Below, piece by piece: positions 11,076 through 21,689 of a stretch of 64,000 nucleotides of DNA; position 1 is the first letter of the stretch; each line of letters starts with the position of its first letter. The notes below the pieces were generated by a model. It had not been told where the DNA came from, searched no databases, and worked only from the letters and a program-made list of their open reading frames with translations. The DNA comes from Toxorhynchites rutilus septentrionalis. Lineage: Eukaryota; Arthropoda; Insecta; Diptera; Culicidae. The translations under genes and the position numbers were made by a program. The stretch is taken from contig NC_073745.1 of the NCBI RefSeq assembly GCF_029784135.1, forward strand, positions 309,146,834 to 309,210,833. The letters are read 5' to 3'.

Positions 11076-12090
11076 GCACTAACTGCTGTCAAAACGTTTT
11101 TTTATTCACTCAGTTTCGCACTCAGTGTCACACTAGTTCGTCCCGAAAGCTGTTAGTTTCGCATTGAGATGTTTCACGAGTTGGCACTCGGGTTCACCAA
11201 TACAGGTATACTGAACTGTCAAGTTCCGAGTATCGTTTTGGAAAATCTAAAAATAAAGACTATGAAAATGGAAAACATGCTGCTTTTGCTTTTGTATTAT
11301 TGGAATCGTAATCCAATTCGGATTCTGATTTTGAAGAGTATATTCGAGTAGACGGCATTAAGCTACGTGTGCTCTCATTGGGAGGCGAAAATAATGATGG
11401 ATATTTAGGTGGAATAAACGTGCTTTCAAAATCAAAATAATGAATGAAAATTTACTTTAACATATCGAATATTTATTTTATGTGATGAAATAAGAGTTTT
11501 TTTCCGATATCGCAGAAACATATTGAACGAAACTGTGTCTAATGACGATTTTATTTTATAATAGTAATTATTTGTGGAACAAATAGGAAATGCATCGACA
11601 AATGGTTAAGTGAGTGTCAGAACTACATGTGTTAGGTAATCAAACAATATGAAATAAAAATTCAAACTTTTATATTTCTACACTGCACTTGGTCCTTCTG
11701 ATCTGATGGAGAATAATTTACCTCCAAAGCACTAATATCGCCACCAGACGTCGACACTGTACATTTGTCGTCGCAAATATAAACAAATCAGACTATATAA
11801 CGCACACCAACAAACCACCGCATTCGTGAAACTGAAAACGTTTTTTTTTTATTACAGAGTCAGTTTGGCACTGACTCAGTTTTAAAAACGAATTCGCTAT
11901 AAGATTAATACGAGCGAGCGAAACAAAAGACAAATAAGCTTTCCGCATGTTTTGCCACATACACGGCCCAGACCGAAATATATATTGTTCTCCTTCATGC
12001 GCTCCTTTTTTACTCTTAGAAAACACCTCCCAACTTCATTTTATAATCAGGTGCAATATTATCACGTATTTGCTGAACAACTTCTTAAGC
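11076..12090. other. Intron, AT-rich
   Basis: No gene recognised. The flank gcgaattcgtttttgttcag at 10760-10780 has an inverted echo at 11880-11900 (ttttaaaaacgaattcgcta), so the SINE may sit inside an older element with inverted ends. Confidence 0.35.
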
Positions 12091-12098
12091 ACCATTAG

Positions 12099-12180
12099 CC
12101 ATGTGGATAGCGTGGTCGTGTAAATTAGCTTTACATTCCATCCGGCCTAGGTTCGATCCCCATTGACGCCGTATGGACTT
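12099..12180 (+). mobile_element. Degenerate tRNA-like SINE head
   Basis: Contains atgtggatagcgtggtcgtg and the B-box-like ggttcgatccc followed by ccattgacgccg. No clear target duplication seen. Confidence 0.5.
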
Positions 12181-12819
12181 TTTTTTTGGCACAATCTCAA
12201 ATGAAATGAGAAAAGAAAACAGAAAGAGATGTCTGCACGCATACATACAAACCATTTTAACGCTTTCAAAATAGCTCATTATTTGCGCATTTGACTCAAC
12301 AGCACACTAAATGGCATCATTTCTGCCAAAGATGACATGTTTTCTGCCAACGCTAGTTTGGGTGCAGGCTCAATATAAATGACTTCTTAAAACACACAGG
12401 GTCTTCGGAACAGCTCAATACACTCCAAATTAGAGACGAGATTAAAGCTAAAGAAAAAGTGAGGATTATTTTTACGAAGTCGAGGATTCAATGAGCAGTT
12501 GATTATTTACAGCCTTTTCAATCTCCAGGACTAGATGGTATTTATCCAGTTACAAAAAAGCAAGGATATGATACTAGACTAAATTCCTAGTAAATAGCGA
12601 GAAGTCCGGGTTATATTCATTCCTACGGCCAGAGAGCGTGCAATGGCGACTCTCAAAGCATTTAGTCCAATCATTTTAACATCTGTCATTTTGTCACTGT
12701 CACATTGTTACTGAAAAAATGACTACAACTCGGTAAATAATGTGAGCTTCGCAAAATTCTTCCAATGGCATATTCATCGATTTTCTTCAATCTCTAGATT
12801 AGAATGTCCCCTTAACAGA

Positions 12820-13020
12820 TCTTTTACACGACTTAATCTTTTTGGGGTTATTTTCAAGGTGTTTCGTTTATAGTACCTTTGTCATCACCCGACGAATGAT
12901 GGTTTTCAGCCACTTAAGAGCTCGAGGATTGTCCGCGTAAACACGATCTTCTGCGTAGTATCCCACAAGAAAATGTTCAGCGGTGTCAATTCGCATAACT
13001 TCGGTGAACCTCGGCAAGAT
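12820..13020 (-). pseudogene. Degenerate mariner-like transposase, C-terminal part
   Basis: The minus strand encodes CELTPLNIFLW in one frame and then GYYAEDRVYADNPRALKWLK and TIIRRVM in another. This is the CDLTPLDYFLWGYxKDRVY...LKxNIRRVM C-terminus of an insect mariner-like family. Other copies lie at 21330 and 54370. Confidence 0.65.
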
Positions 13021-13040
13021 CACAGACAGAACATTATGCC

Positions 13041-13870
13041 GACTGTGTGGCTCACGAAATAATTATTTTTGTGGAAAACTCTAACAAATCCTGCAGATTG
13101 TTCGGTTGCCAAACTATTCATAGTTTATGCAAAATCTGAAACCAAACTAATCACTAGCTTGGTGACATCCGAGTTTGGCATCGAAATGGTTAGCACATAT
13201 TTTACATTTACATTTTACAGATTCTAAATGGCAACATTTGCCAGTTTCGCTTAGTGAAAATGTTCGCGCAAAATGACGCGCGACACTCCAAACAGGTGTA
13301 CCAAATTTGCCGTGAGCACTTTGTGTCTAGATTGAGTCGTAACATTCCCCGATTTCTGTATGTCATGACCACCATCATCTTCGTCATTAGCTCAACCAGT
13401 AACAAAGCCACCGAACACCACAGCCGTGCGTATTATTTCACTTAACACCTAATCTGAGTCCGAATTGGTGGAGTCTAAATTTAGAACGTTCTTCCCGCTC
13501 ATCGCTTTCCGTTTTCTTTCCGAGAATCAGAAAATGGAAAGCATGACCATTTTTCACTATAATTGCCAGCTTACCCTTCGCCGCGGTCTTTGGCTCGGCT
13601 GTGCGTTTCTTGCGAAAATGGGAAAATAGGAAAATCCACCTTGCGGCGGCTTCCTGTTTGTGTTTACATTGAGCTCTCAATTCGAATCGGGTGAATTAGG
13701 GTTTGTTTTTCCGAGCGGCTCCGTCTCAGTAAATCACGCACCACCAGGTTTTGCTCAGCGCGTCGGAAAGCAACGCACATTTGTTTGCTTGGGCTTGCTT
13801 GCGGTAGGTGGAGGAACAGAAAACAACAAAACAAAAAAACAGGAAGTGGGTTATATCTATGGTATAACCG
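13041..13870. other. Intron, no recognised gene
   Basis: Moderately GC-rich at 13480-13830. Nothing recognised. Confidence 0.35.
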
Positions 13871-13877
13871 CAAGGGT

Positions 13878-13892
13878 GACGTAGGACTATCG
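13878..13892. repeat. GACGTAGTCC-type quasi-palindrome
   Basis: gacgtaggactatcg; one of nine related copies in the window. It lies 90 bases from the block tcgaaaacgagagcggtacg. Confidence 0.6.
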
Positions 13893-14008
13893 TTGATTTA
13901 GAGATCATTTGTTTGAAGTTGAATCTAAATCCATTCTGAATGAATGAATAAATGAATATTTGGGGGACTTCGAAAACGAGAGCGGTACGTTGGAGGCACA
14001 AGGTTTTA

Positions 14009-15560
14009 TGCATCCAATATAGGATACGAAAATCCTTGTTCTGAAGAATAATCTTCAGAAGCTAACCTGCTAACTGTACTTGATTGACAAATCACAAACC
14101 CAAATGTATTATATGGATATTTTATGGATAGAAAACATTAAAATAAACTCTTTCACATGAATGTATTTTTAAATTCCCAGAGGAACTGGCAGATTATTTT
14201 CAGTAACGATTAGATATTTCCACATTTTCCTCGATACTGGAAGCCCACCAGTGGTTAATACTAATTCGATAACCACCTGTTAATAGTACTTGATTGAAAA
14301 ATATTTGGTCACAGTGTTACATGGATAGAAAACATTAAAATAAACTATTTCACATGAATGTATTTTTAAATTCCCAGAGGAACTGGCAGATTATTTTCAG
14401 TAACGATTAGATATTTCCACATTTTCCTCGATACTGGAAGCCCACCAGTGGTTAATACTAATTCGATAACCACCTGTTAATAGTACTTGATTGAAAAATA
14501 TTTGGTCACAGTGTTACATGAATAGAAAACATTCAAATAAACTCTTTCACATGAATGTATTTTTAAATTCCCAGAGGAACTGGCAGATTATTTTCCAGCA
14601 ATGATTAGATCTTTACGGAACTTTCTCGATGCTGAATGGCATCCAAACGGAAAGAATTCTGCGCGTGTATGTGTCGATCCTTCGCCGTCCACCTCCTCCA
14701 GCACGTTAGGCAACGATGTTGTCTTGTCGATGTCCTCACGAAAAATGAATGTGTCTCACCACCAGAATATCGCTTAAGTATGCTTTTTGTGTGTGATTGA
14801 ATCGAGAGAAGGTGTGGTTTACGATGGCAATTTGGAAGGCAAACTAGAGGGGAATGAACTCTCTGAGCTCGGAACTTTCGGCGACTGAGCAATAATCGAT
14901 TGCGGGCGCATACAATATTGGATACGGAAATATCCTGCTGATGGGGAAGAATAATCTTCAGAAGCTATCCTGTTAATTGCGATTGATTGAAAAATCACAA
15001 AACCAAATGTATTTGGTCACAGTGTTACATGGATAGAAAACATTCAAATAAACTCTTTCACATGAATGTATTTTTAAATTCCCAGAGCAACTGGCAGATT
15101 ATTTTCAGTAACGATTAGATATTTCCACATTTTCCTCGATACTGGAAGCCCACCAGTGGTTGATACTAATTCGATAACCACCTGTTAATAGCACTTGATT
15201 AAACCATATTTGGTCACAGTGTTACATGGATAGAAAACATTCAAATAAACTCTTTCACATGAATGTATTTTTAAATTCCCAGAGGAACTGGCAGATTATT
15301 TTCAGTAACGATTAGATATTTCCACATTTTCCTCGATACTGGAAGCCCACCAGTGGTTAATACAAACTCGATAACCACCTGTTAATAGTTCTTGACTGAT
15401 AGAAAACTGGATAGAAAACATTCAAATAAACTGTTTCACATGAATGTATTTTTAAATTCCCAGAGGAACTGGCAGATTATTTTCCAGCAATGATTAGATC
15501 TTTACGGAACTTTCTCGATGCTGAATGGCATCCAAACGGAAAGAATTCCGCGCGTATATG
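14009..15560. repeat. Satellite-like array: ~190-207 bp tandem repeat within a duplicated ~900 bp unit
   Basis: The unit containing gaatgtatttttaaattccc, gaggaactggcagattattt and cgataaccacctgttaatag starts at about 14124, 14331, 14518 and again at 15029, 15226 and 15407. Each run of three is preceded by gaagaataatcttcagaagc and closed by the variant tttccagcaatgattagatc with ctttacggaactttctcgat. The whole is therefore a two-copy higher-order repeat (about 14009-14890 and 14908-15560). Confidence 0.85.
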
Positions 15561-15739
15561 TGTGTGTAGCGATGTCTTCCCGGGGAACCGTTTGTGGCAT
15601 CACTCTCCTCCTGATGGATTCTCTTCTGGCCTAGAGTGCACAAACAGGCTCTTGGTGACACCGTTCATCCGCGCTTTCATGATAAATGAAGAGCTTCACG
15701 ACAACAGCGACAACATGCTCCAATCGCTGTTCAATTAGA

Positions 15740-15775
15740 ACTGAGTGGATTTCCGAGCGGCGCTCGCTTTTATAC
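15740..15775 (-). promoter_or_regulatory. Core promoter on the minus strand: TATA box plus initiator
   Basis: Reading leftward: GGTATAAAAGCGAGC with TATAAAA at 15774-15768, the GC palindrome CGAGCGCCGCTCG, then an arthropod-type initiator CACTCAGTTC with TCAGT at 15744-15740. The TATA-to-start distance is about 31-32 bases, the classical spacing. It would transcribe into the satellite array. Confidence 0.55.
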
Positions 15776-15782
15776 CGATTGG

Positions 15783-16020
15783 TGATTTCAATAGCCTATT
15801 TTGAAAGCAATTTTAAGACTATTGAAACAAGTTTTTGGATCAGAAAGTATAGAACGCGTAGACATTTTATCTTTCGAATGAAGTGTTTATCGTATCATTT
15901 CGTTCAGTTGTTCAGGAGCTATTAACGCTCAAAATCTCGGTCTCCGGCGTAACGCTTTCGTTTTCGAAACTTTGGTTTTACACCCCGGTATAGAAATGAA
16001 AGACGTAGTCCTACGTCAAA
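15783..16020. repeat. ~240 bp dispersed module, copy 1
   Basis: Shares with 24951-25190: caatagcctattttgaaagc, gaatgaagtgtttatcgta, cgtaacgctttcgttttcga, ggttttacaccccggtatag and aaatgaaagacgtagtccta. Confidence 0.75.
16002..16017. repeat. GACGTAGTCCTACGTC quasi-palindrome
   Basis: Perfect-arm copy: GACGTAG and CTACGTC around TC. Further copies at 2547, 13878, 20207, 25164, 26340, 29380, 48009 and 49144. Confidence 0.7.
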
Positions 16021-16829
16021 ACTCCGTTCAAGGATAAGGTGTGCGTGGAACATACCGATGTTGACACTTGTTGAATGGTACAGGAAGTTCAATTCCGTAT
16101 TATTTTCCATAGGAATTGTTCAAATCGTGTTGATCTAAAAATATGAATTGAATTGAGAATCCTCTGATTCTTGTCAATTATTTATTTATTCTAGTCAATG
16201 ATTATTCTAATTGACGTGACAAGTGAATACAAATCTGGCTCTTCATATATCTGACTTCAATCCACACTTTTATTTCCCCCTGGCACGAATTGCTTTACCT
16301 GCGTAAATAATCTTATTTTTACGTCCATATAAAGAGAATCGAAAACTTGAGTTCTGAGTAGTAGTTACACCACGCTATTCTATATGTGTATATAATTTTC
16401 GTGTACGATACAATAAACCACTTTAAACTCAACATCGATACATACATATGTGATACACGAGAGAGAGAAACGAATTCATTTTGAGGGGAGTCTAGAGGCG
16501 AATGAACTGCAAAGTTTAAAGCCTCTCTAATACAAATAAGGAAGTAAGGAGGGGAGTCACTTCAAAATGCAATGTAGCCCATTTGACGGGAAAGAATGGA
16601 ATGAAATAGTCGAGTCGTAGAGGGAGATGGCGACTAAACGCCCGACTGACTATTTAGTCATGTTGACGGAGAAACTGCGTGAAAAGTCATTTCAAATTGA
16701 ATACGGAGGGGAATTTCTTCATGGGTCGCTGACTATCCTCAGTTGAATAAGACTATGCCAAGCCATGATCACTATACCTTTTCTACCGTTTCTACCGCGT
16801 AGACAGAATATAAGTTCTGTTTTTTTTTA

Positions 16830-17080
16830 TTTTATTTTTTCATTTGGGTGCCCATTCCCATTTCAGGTTGCTCCAAAAAATTATGCTTTTCCCTTTTCCA
16901 CAAATGACTTTTTTCAAAATTTTATAACATTTAAACTAGATGATCGACAAATCAAATTAGAGCCAATGTCTAAAAAAAGATACTTGCGAAATAATGAATT
17001 TTGTTTGTATTTGTTTTTTTAAGTTCACGTAGTTTCGGGACCAAGGGCGCTATATTTCTTATATTGTTTTTAAAGCCAAG
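16830..17080 (+). repeat. Copy of the AT-rich repeat seen at 3306-3900
   Basis: Shares cccatttcaggttgctccaa, aagggcgctatatttcttat and aaagccaaggtttac-like blocks. Confidence 0.5.
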
Positions 17081-17090
17081 GTTTACACAG

Positions 17091-17279
17091 ACTTATAATT
17101 TTCAACAACTTTTCCAAATACATCATTATGGTAAAAATATATGTTTAGGAGTTATGTTGAGAACATTTGAAGCCATGTCGGTTAATACAAAACATAGCGA
17201 TAATGTTTTTCAACGTAACTTCTAAACATATAGTTTTACCATAATGATGTATTTGGAAAAATTGTTGAAAATTATAAGT
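17091..17279. repeat. Foldback repeat, ~75 bp arms with ~32 bp loop
   Basis: acttataattttcaacaact at 17091 is the reverse complement of the right end ttgttgaaaattataagt at 17279. Complementarity continues through tacatcattatggtaaaa to ggagttatgttgagaaca. Confidence 0.8.
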
Positions 17280-17348
17280 AAATTCGTAAAATTCCATAAA
17301 CATAGCGATATAACAAGATACTAAATTAGAAATATTTTTTTTTATATA

Positions 17349-18630
17349 TTAGGCTGTCAAAAAAGTCCTGCGGTAATTTTTTTGAATTTTCATTTGTTCA
17401 TAAAATTAGTTACAATAATCTGTTTTAAGTCAAATATGCGCCGTTTTGTTCGATGACTTGTTCCCAACGAGATGCCAACTTCATAATACCCCTGTTATAG
17501 AAGCTCGCTTCCTTATTGGCAAAAAACTCGGATAGCCAATTTTCACAGGCCTCTTTTGTGGCTAACTTCTGACTACCTAGCTCGTTCGCCATGGACAAAA
17601 ACAGGTGGTAGTCACTTGGTGCAAGGTCCGGACTATACGGCGGATGCAAAAGAACCTCCCATCCGAGCTCCCGGAGCTTCTGGCGCGTCACCAAAGAAGT
17701 GTGTGGCCTGGCGTTGTCCTGATGGAAGACAATGCGACCTCTGTTTATCAAAGATGGCCTCTTCTTCATCAGTGCTACCTTCAAGCGGTCCAGTTGTTGG
17801 CAGTACAGGTCCGAATTGAGCGTTTGGCCATAGGGAAGCAGCTCATAATAGATTATTCCTTGACAATCCCACCAAACACAGCAGAACCTTCCTGGCCGTT
17901 AACAAGGGCTTGGCCACCGTCTGAGCCGCTTCAGCGGGCTTCGACCACGACCGTTTGCGCTTCACGTTGTCGTAAGTGACCCACTTTTCATCGCCAGTCA
18001 CCATCCGCTTCAGAAACGGGTCGATTTTGTTGCGATTCAGCAGCGATTCACATGCGTCGATACGGTCAAAGATGTTTTTTTGCGTCAACGTGTGTGGCAC
18101 CCATACATCGAGCTTCTTTGTGAATCCAAGCTTCTTCAAATGGTTAATAACGGTTTGATGACTTATCCCCAGCTCTTGGCCGATGCTACGGCTGTTACTA
18201 TGCCGGTGTTTCTCGGCTATTTCAGCGATTTTGTCGCAATTTTCGACGACAGGCCTTCCGGAGCGTGGCGCATCTTCGACGACCTCTACACCAAAACGAA
18301 AACGTTAAAACCATCGTTGTGCGGTGGAAATGGAAACTGTATCGGGTCCATAAACTGCACAAATTTTATTGGCAGCTTGAGATGCATTTTTGCCTTTGTC
18401 ATAGTAGTACTGTAAAATATGTCGGATTTTCTCTTTATTTTGCTCCATACTTGCGACACTATAACTCACGAACGACTTAACCAAACAAGCACTGTCAAGG
18501 ACTATATTATAGCGCGCAAAAATACCTTTCCAACAAGCTATAGTATGACTCGATACAATGAATACAACTAGAACTACGCGCTTACAACGACACCTCGCGG
18601 AAATACCGCAGGACTTTTTTGACAGCCTAA
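17349..18630 (-). mobile_element. Mariner element with 27 bp inverted repeats and TA target duplication
   Basis: The 1,282 bp element has identical 27-base ends (17349-17375 and 18604-18630), starting TTAGGCTGTCAAAAAAG and flanked by TA at 17347-17348 and 18631-18632. Size, ends and target site are all typical of mariner. Confidence 0.95.
17425..18448 (-). pseudogene. Mariner transposase (D,D34D) with one stop and one frameshift
   Basis: Starts MEQNKEKIRHILQYYYDKGK near 18448 with the paired-like HTH region. The catalytic triad is intact: VTGDEKWV, VFHQDNARPH and LAPSDYHLF, with exactly 34 residues between the second and third Asp (the D,D34D signature). The C-terminus RWEQVIEQNGAYLT ends at 17425. 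Two lesions are visible: an in-frame TAA after QRWF near 18305, and a small deletion near 17875 that shifts the frame after RKVLLC. No other break was noticed, so the insertion looks fairly young. Confidence 0.9.
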
Positions 18631-18632
18631 TA

Positions 18633-19250
18633 TCTCGAGAATGGCTGCATTTAGAAGGAGATTGATAAAGAGCTTTTTTGTTTTAAAACACATCAGGATT
18701 CATAATTTGTGCCTAAAAATGATTGTTAACATACAAAAAAAAAGTTTTGAAAATTCATAAAAAATCGATGTTCCACAAAGTTCGTCAAAAATAACTTTAC
18801 CATCTTGGACTCATTTTTAAAACTATCTACATGACTTCTATTTTATATGAAAACATTCAAAGAAATAAAAAATACATATATAAATTTAAAAAAAAATTGA
18901 AATTGAAAAAGACAATAAATTAAAAATGGTTTTTCAAATATCTCGAGAATGGCTACATTTAGAAAGAGATTAATAGAAAATTTTACTATTTTAAATCACA
19001 TCAGGATACATAAGTTGTGGTTATAAATGATTGTTAACGTACAAATATTCGCAGTTTCAAAAATTCATAAAGATTCGATGGTGCACAAAGTTTGTCAAAA
19101 ATAGTTGTACCATCTTGGACTCCTTTTTTAAATTTTCTACATGACCTCTGTTTCATATGAAAACAATTTAAGAAAAATAAAAAAATATGTATTTTAGATA
19201 TTGCACATTAAAGTTTTTCTGTCAATAAAAAAGAGTACTAGTTTTTTTTC
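18633..19250 (+). repeat. Direct duplication of a ~305 bp AT-rich unit
   Basis: atctcgagaatggctgcatt at 18633 and atctcgagaatggctacatt at 18940 start two units that share acatcaggatt/acatcaggata, atgattgttaac, accatcttggactc and ttctacatgac blocks. Confidence 0.75.
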
Positions 19251-19306
19251 TCAGTGTATTTTTTTAAATTTTTAACATCAATACTCATTCTATACACCTC
19301 GAAGAA

Positions 19307-19413
<107 letters not shown>

Positions 19414-19839
19414 CCTAATATAAACCCGTCATAAGACACTATTTCGGTACGTCTCATAGTTTTTGAGATATAAATTATCAAAGATTTCTCTTACTAAAAT
19501 CTATATTTATACTTGAGTCAAATAATCCCAAATGATGTGGAAAACTCATATTTCCTCCAACCCAAACGGAATACAGGAAAGCCTGTTTTGTGCGGTTGCT
19601 TTTTGTGCGATCTCTCATTTGTGTGACTGTTTAGGTGCGATATTATTATTTGTGCGATTAGTTTGTGTGATTCAAGACCCGATGTCATAATAAAATCGTA
19701 TAAAAAGTGTCGCACAAACGAAGAATCACGCGGAGAGGGACCGCACAAAAACAGGTTCGCCTGTACAAACTTTCGTTGGAATTAAAAATACGATTTTTAA
19801 AATCTGCATTTTTAGTTCGATTTCATTTGGAATCACACT

Positions 19840-20110
19840 ATATTAGAGTGCCAATGAAAATGATCATCGATTTTTCAAACGGGACTTTCTTAAAAATGTC
19901 GAGTCCAACGAAAAACTACCCTTTGCTCAATTTCAGCTAAATTTACTAGTGTCACACAGCCGTCAAAGTTTGAGTTTTTTGAATACTGAAAAAATCATCC
20001 AAAGGGGGATTGATTTTTGGAAAAAAATTCCAGATGACGTATGAGATGACATCTCGCCCGTTTGATGAAATTAGAAGACATTTGGCATCCTTTTTTTGTA
20101 ACCCCGATTC
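19840..20110. mobile_element. Diverged relative of the 9153 MITE (one arm)
   Basis: Shares agagtgccaatgaaa, ctaccctttgctcaatttcagct, gtcaaagtttgagttttttgaa and agacatttggcatcc with the MITE at 9153. Confidence 0.6.
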
Positions 20111-20206
20111 AATTTTTTTTTGCCTCGGCAAATTTTTTTATCCTCTCGAAAATGAAGTGGAGATAAACCTATCTGTAATAAAAAAATAGAGGTGACTCTA
20201 ACACAC

Positions 20207-20221
20207 GACGCAGGACTACAA
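20207..20221. repeat. GACGTAGTCC-type quasi-palindrome
   Basis: gacgcaggactacaa; diverged arm. Confidence 0.45.
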
Positions 20222-20229
20222 CATTATTT

Positions 20230-21325
20230 TATTCAATTCGCCTGTTTATCATCTGTTATCTTATAAAGAAATATAATGATTAGAGGAAGTGGTAACCGTA
20301 AGAAACGGGCCCTTTTCCTGCGTTCACATACCGCTTCAATACCAATTTTTCGAAGAATATTGCAGTTCAACTTATTGTTGATCAAGATATTAATTCAAAA
20401 TAGTACATTCTTCATCATTAGAAAAACAAAGGTGAAAAATCGAAAGTTTTGTTGGCCTGGAGGTAAAGTGGTACCCTAATGTGGACCAAGAAAAGGCCGG
20501 GTTATAAATGTTCAAAATCTTTAATTTTTTGGTAACATATTCGATTTCTAGATTTAATTTTTCACCCTATACCTTCCCGTAAAACTTAGTCGGACGTTAT
20601 TGAAAGTGTAAACACGCTGAATATACTGCCCTTATTTGAACCAGTATGAAACAAAAATTATTGAGGGAGAATATAGTGTGTTTTTTCTACAAACATTATT
20701 TGATAAATGGTGTACCAAACTATACAATTTGATAGAGAAGTCGGGTGTAAATAAATGCGCCCAACCTCCAAGTCGTCTTGTCGCAAAATCAAGATGACTT
20801 CAAAAGAATTCCCCAATACATGTTAGCAATAATTATTCCTCTATGCTGCATATCCCAACTCACCTCCTCATTCTCTTCCAAATATTCTGTTTTTCCTCCT
20901 AATATCTCAGCATGTGTACGACTTTGTCATGAAGTAGTGTTACCTCATGTTTCCCATCCATCCAGCCAGCAGCAGCCTGGCTGACTCTAGCATACATGCT
21001 GCTGACACGCCAATTTAATTATAGCCATTTCGCATCGAAACACAACCACATAGTGGTTAGAGTGCATCGAAGTTGACGCACCATCTTGTCTCGAGCGGAG
21101 CAAGAGGAGAGGATGCCTTGTGCTAGTGTAATGTCGAATTTAGTTACGAGAGTTCATTGCACCTTCGTCATTTAAGTGTACACTACTGTGTCCTCCGTTG
21201 AGAGGTGTTTGCTTAGGTGGCAAAAGGTTGATCGCACTTCGAGAATCAAGGCCCTGAACAGGGTTATTTTTGGTGCCGCTTTGGGTGATTTGGAAATTAA
21301 TTAATAACGGTGGGGGAAGTGCTCC
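20230..21325. other. Intron, no recognised gene
   Basis: Nothing beyond generic AT-rich sequence. Confidence 0.35.
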
Positions 21326-21329
21326 GATT

Positions 21330-21680
21330 TGTCAACGCTTGGTGCACTTTATGGTTCGTGGGGAATCATTGGCTTGTTTCTGTAAAAAATTATACCGTAC
21401 AAAAACGTAACAGTAAATGGCAACCGCAACAGAACCCTGATCACCGCCATTTTGGTACCACAATTGGGTACCCTCAATTGATTCCAACAAGATGATGATG
21501 CAACATGCCACACCGCCCGTACCACAAATGATTTATTGAAAGAAATGTTTGGCGAAGGAATAATTCTGCGCAATTAGTGCGTTCATTGGCTTCCAATTTT
21601 TCCTCAGTAGAGCCTTTTTTGCCTGATATTTTCGTGGAATATGGTATCAAAACAAACGACCTGATCCCCATTTGATTCCT
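21330..21680 (+). pseudogene. Degenerate mariner-like transposase, central part
   Basis: The + strand encodes CTLWFVGNHWLVSV (cf. VWCGLWSGGIIG), then DSNKMMMQHATPPVPQMIYW, the remnant of WFQQ(D/N)GATCHTA. Same family as the copies at 12820 and 54370. Confidence 0.5.
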
Positions 21681-21689
21681 TAGCGTCAT

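Noticed and set aside
13254..13445. Small open frame with KQVYQICREHFVSR
   Set aside because: Looked briefly like a zinc-finger remnant, but no complete motif.
14009..15560. CRISPR-like array
   Set aside because: Repeats are ~190-207 bp long without spacer structure; this is a eukaryotic satellite.
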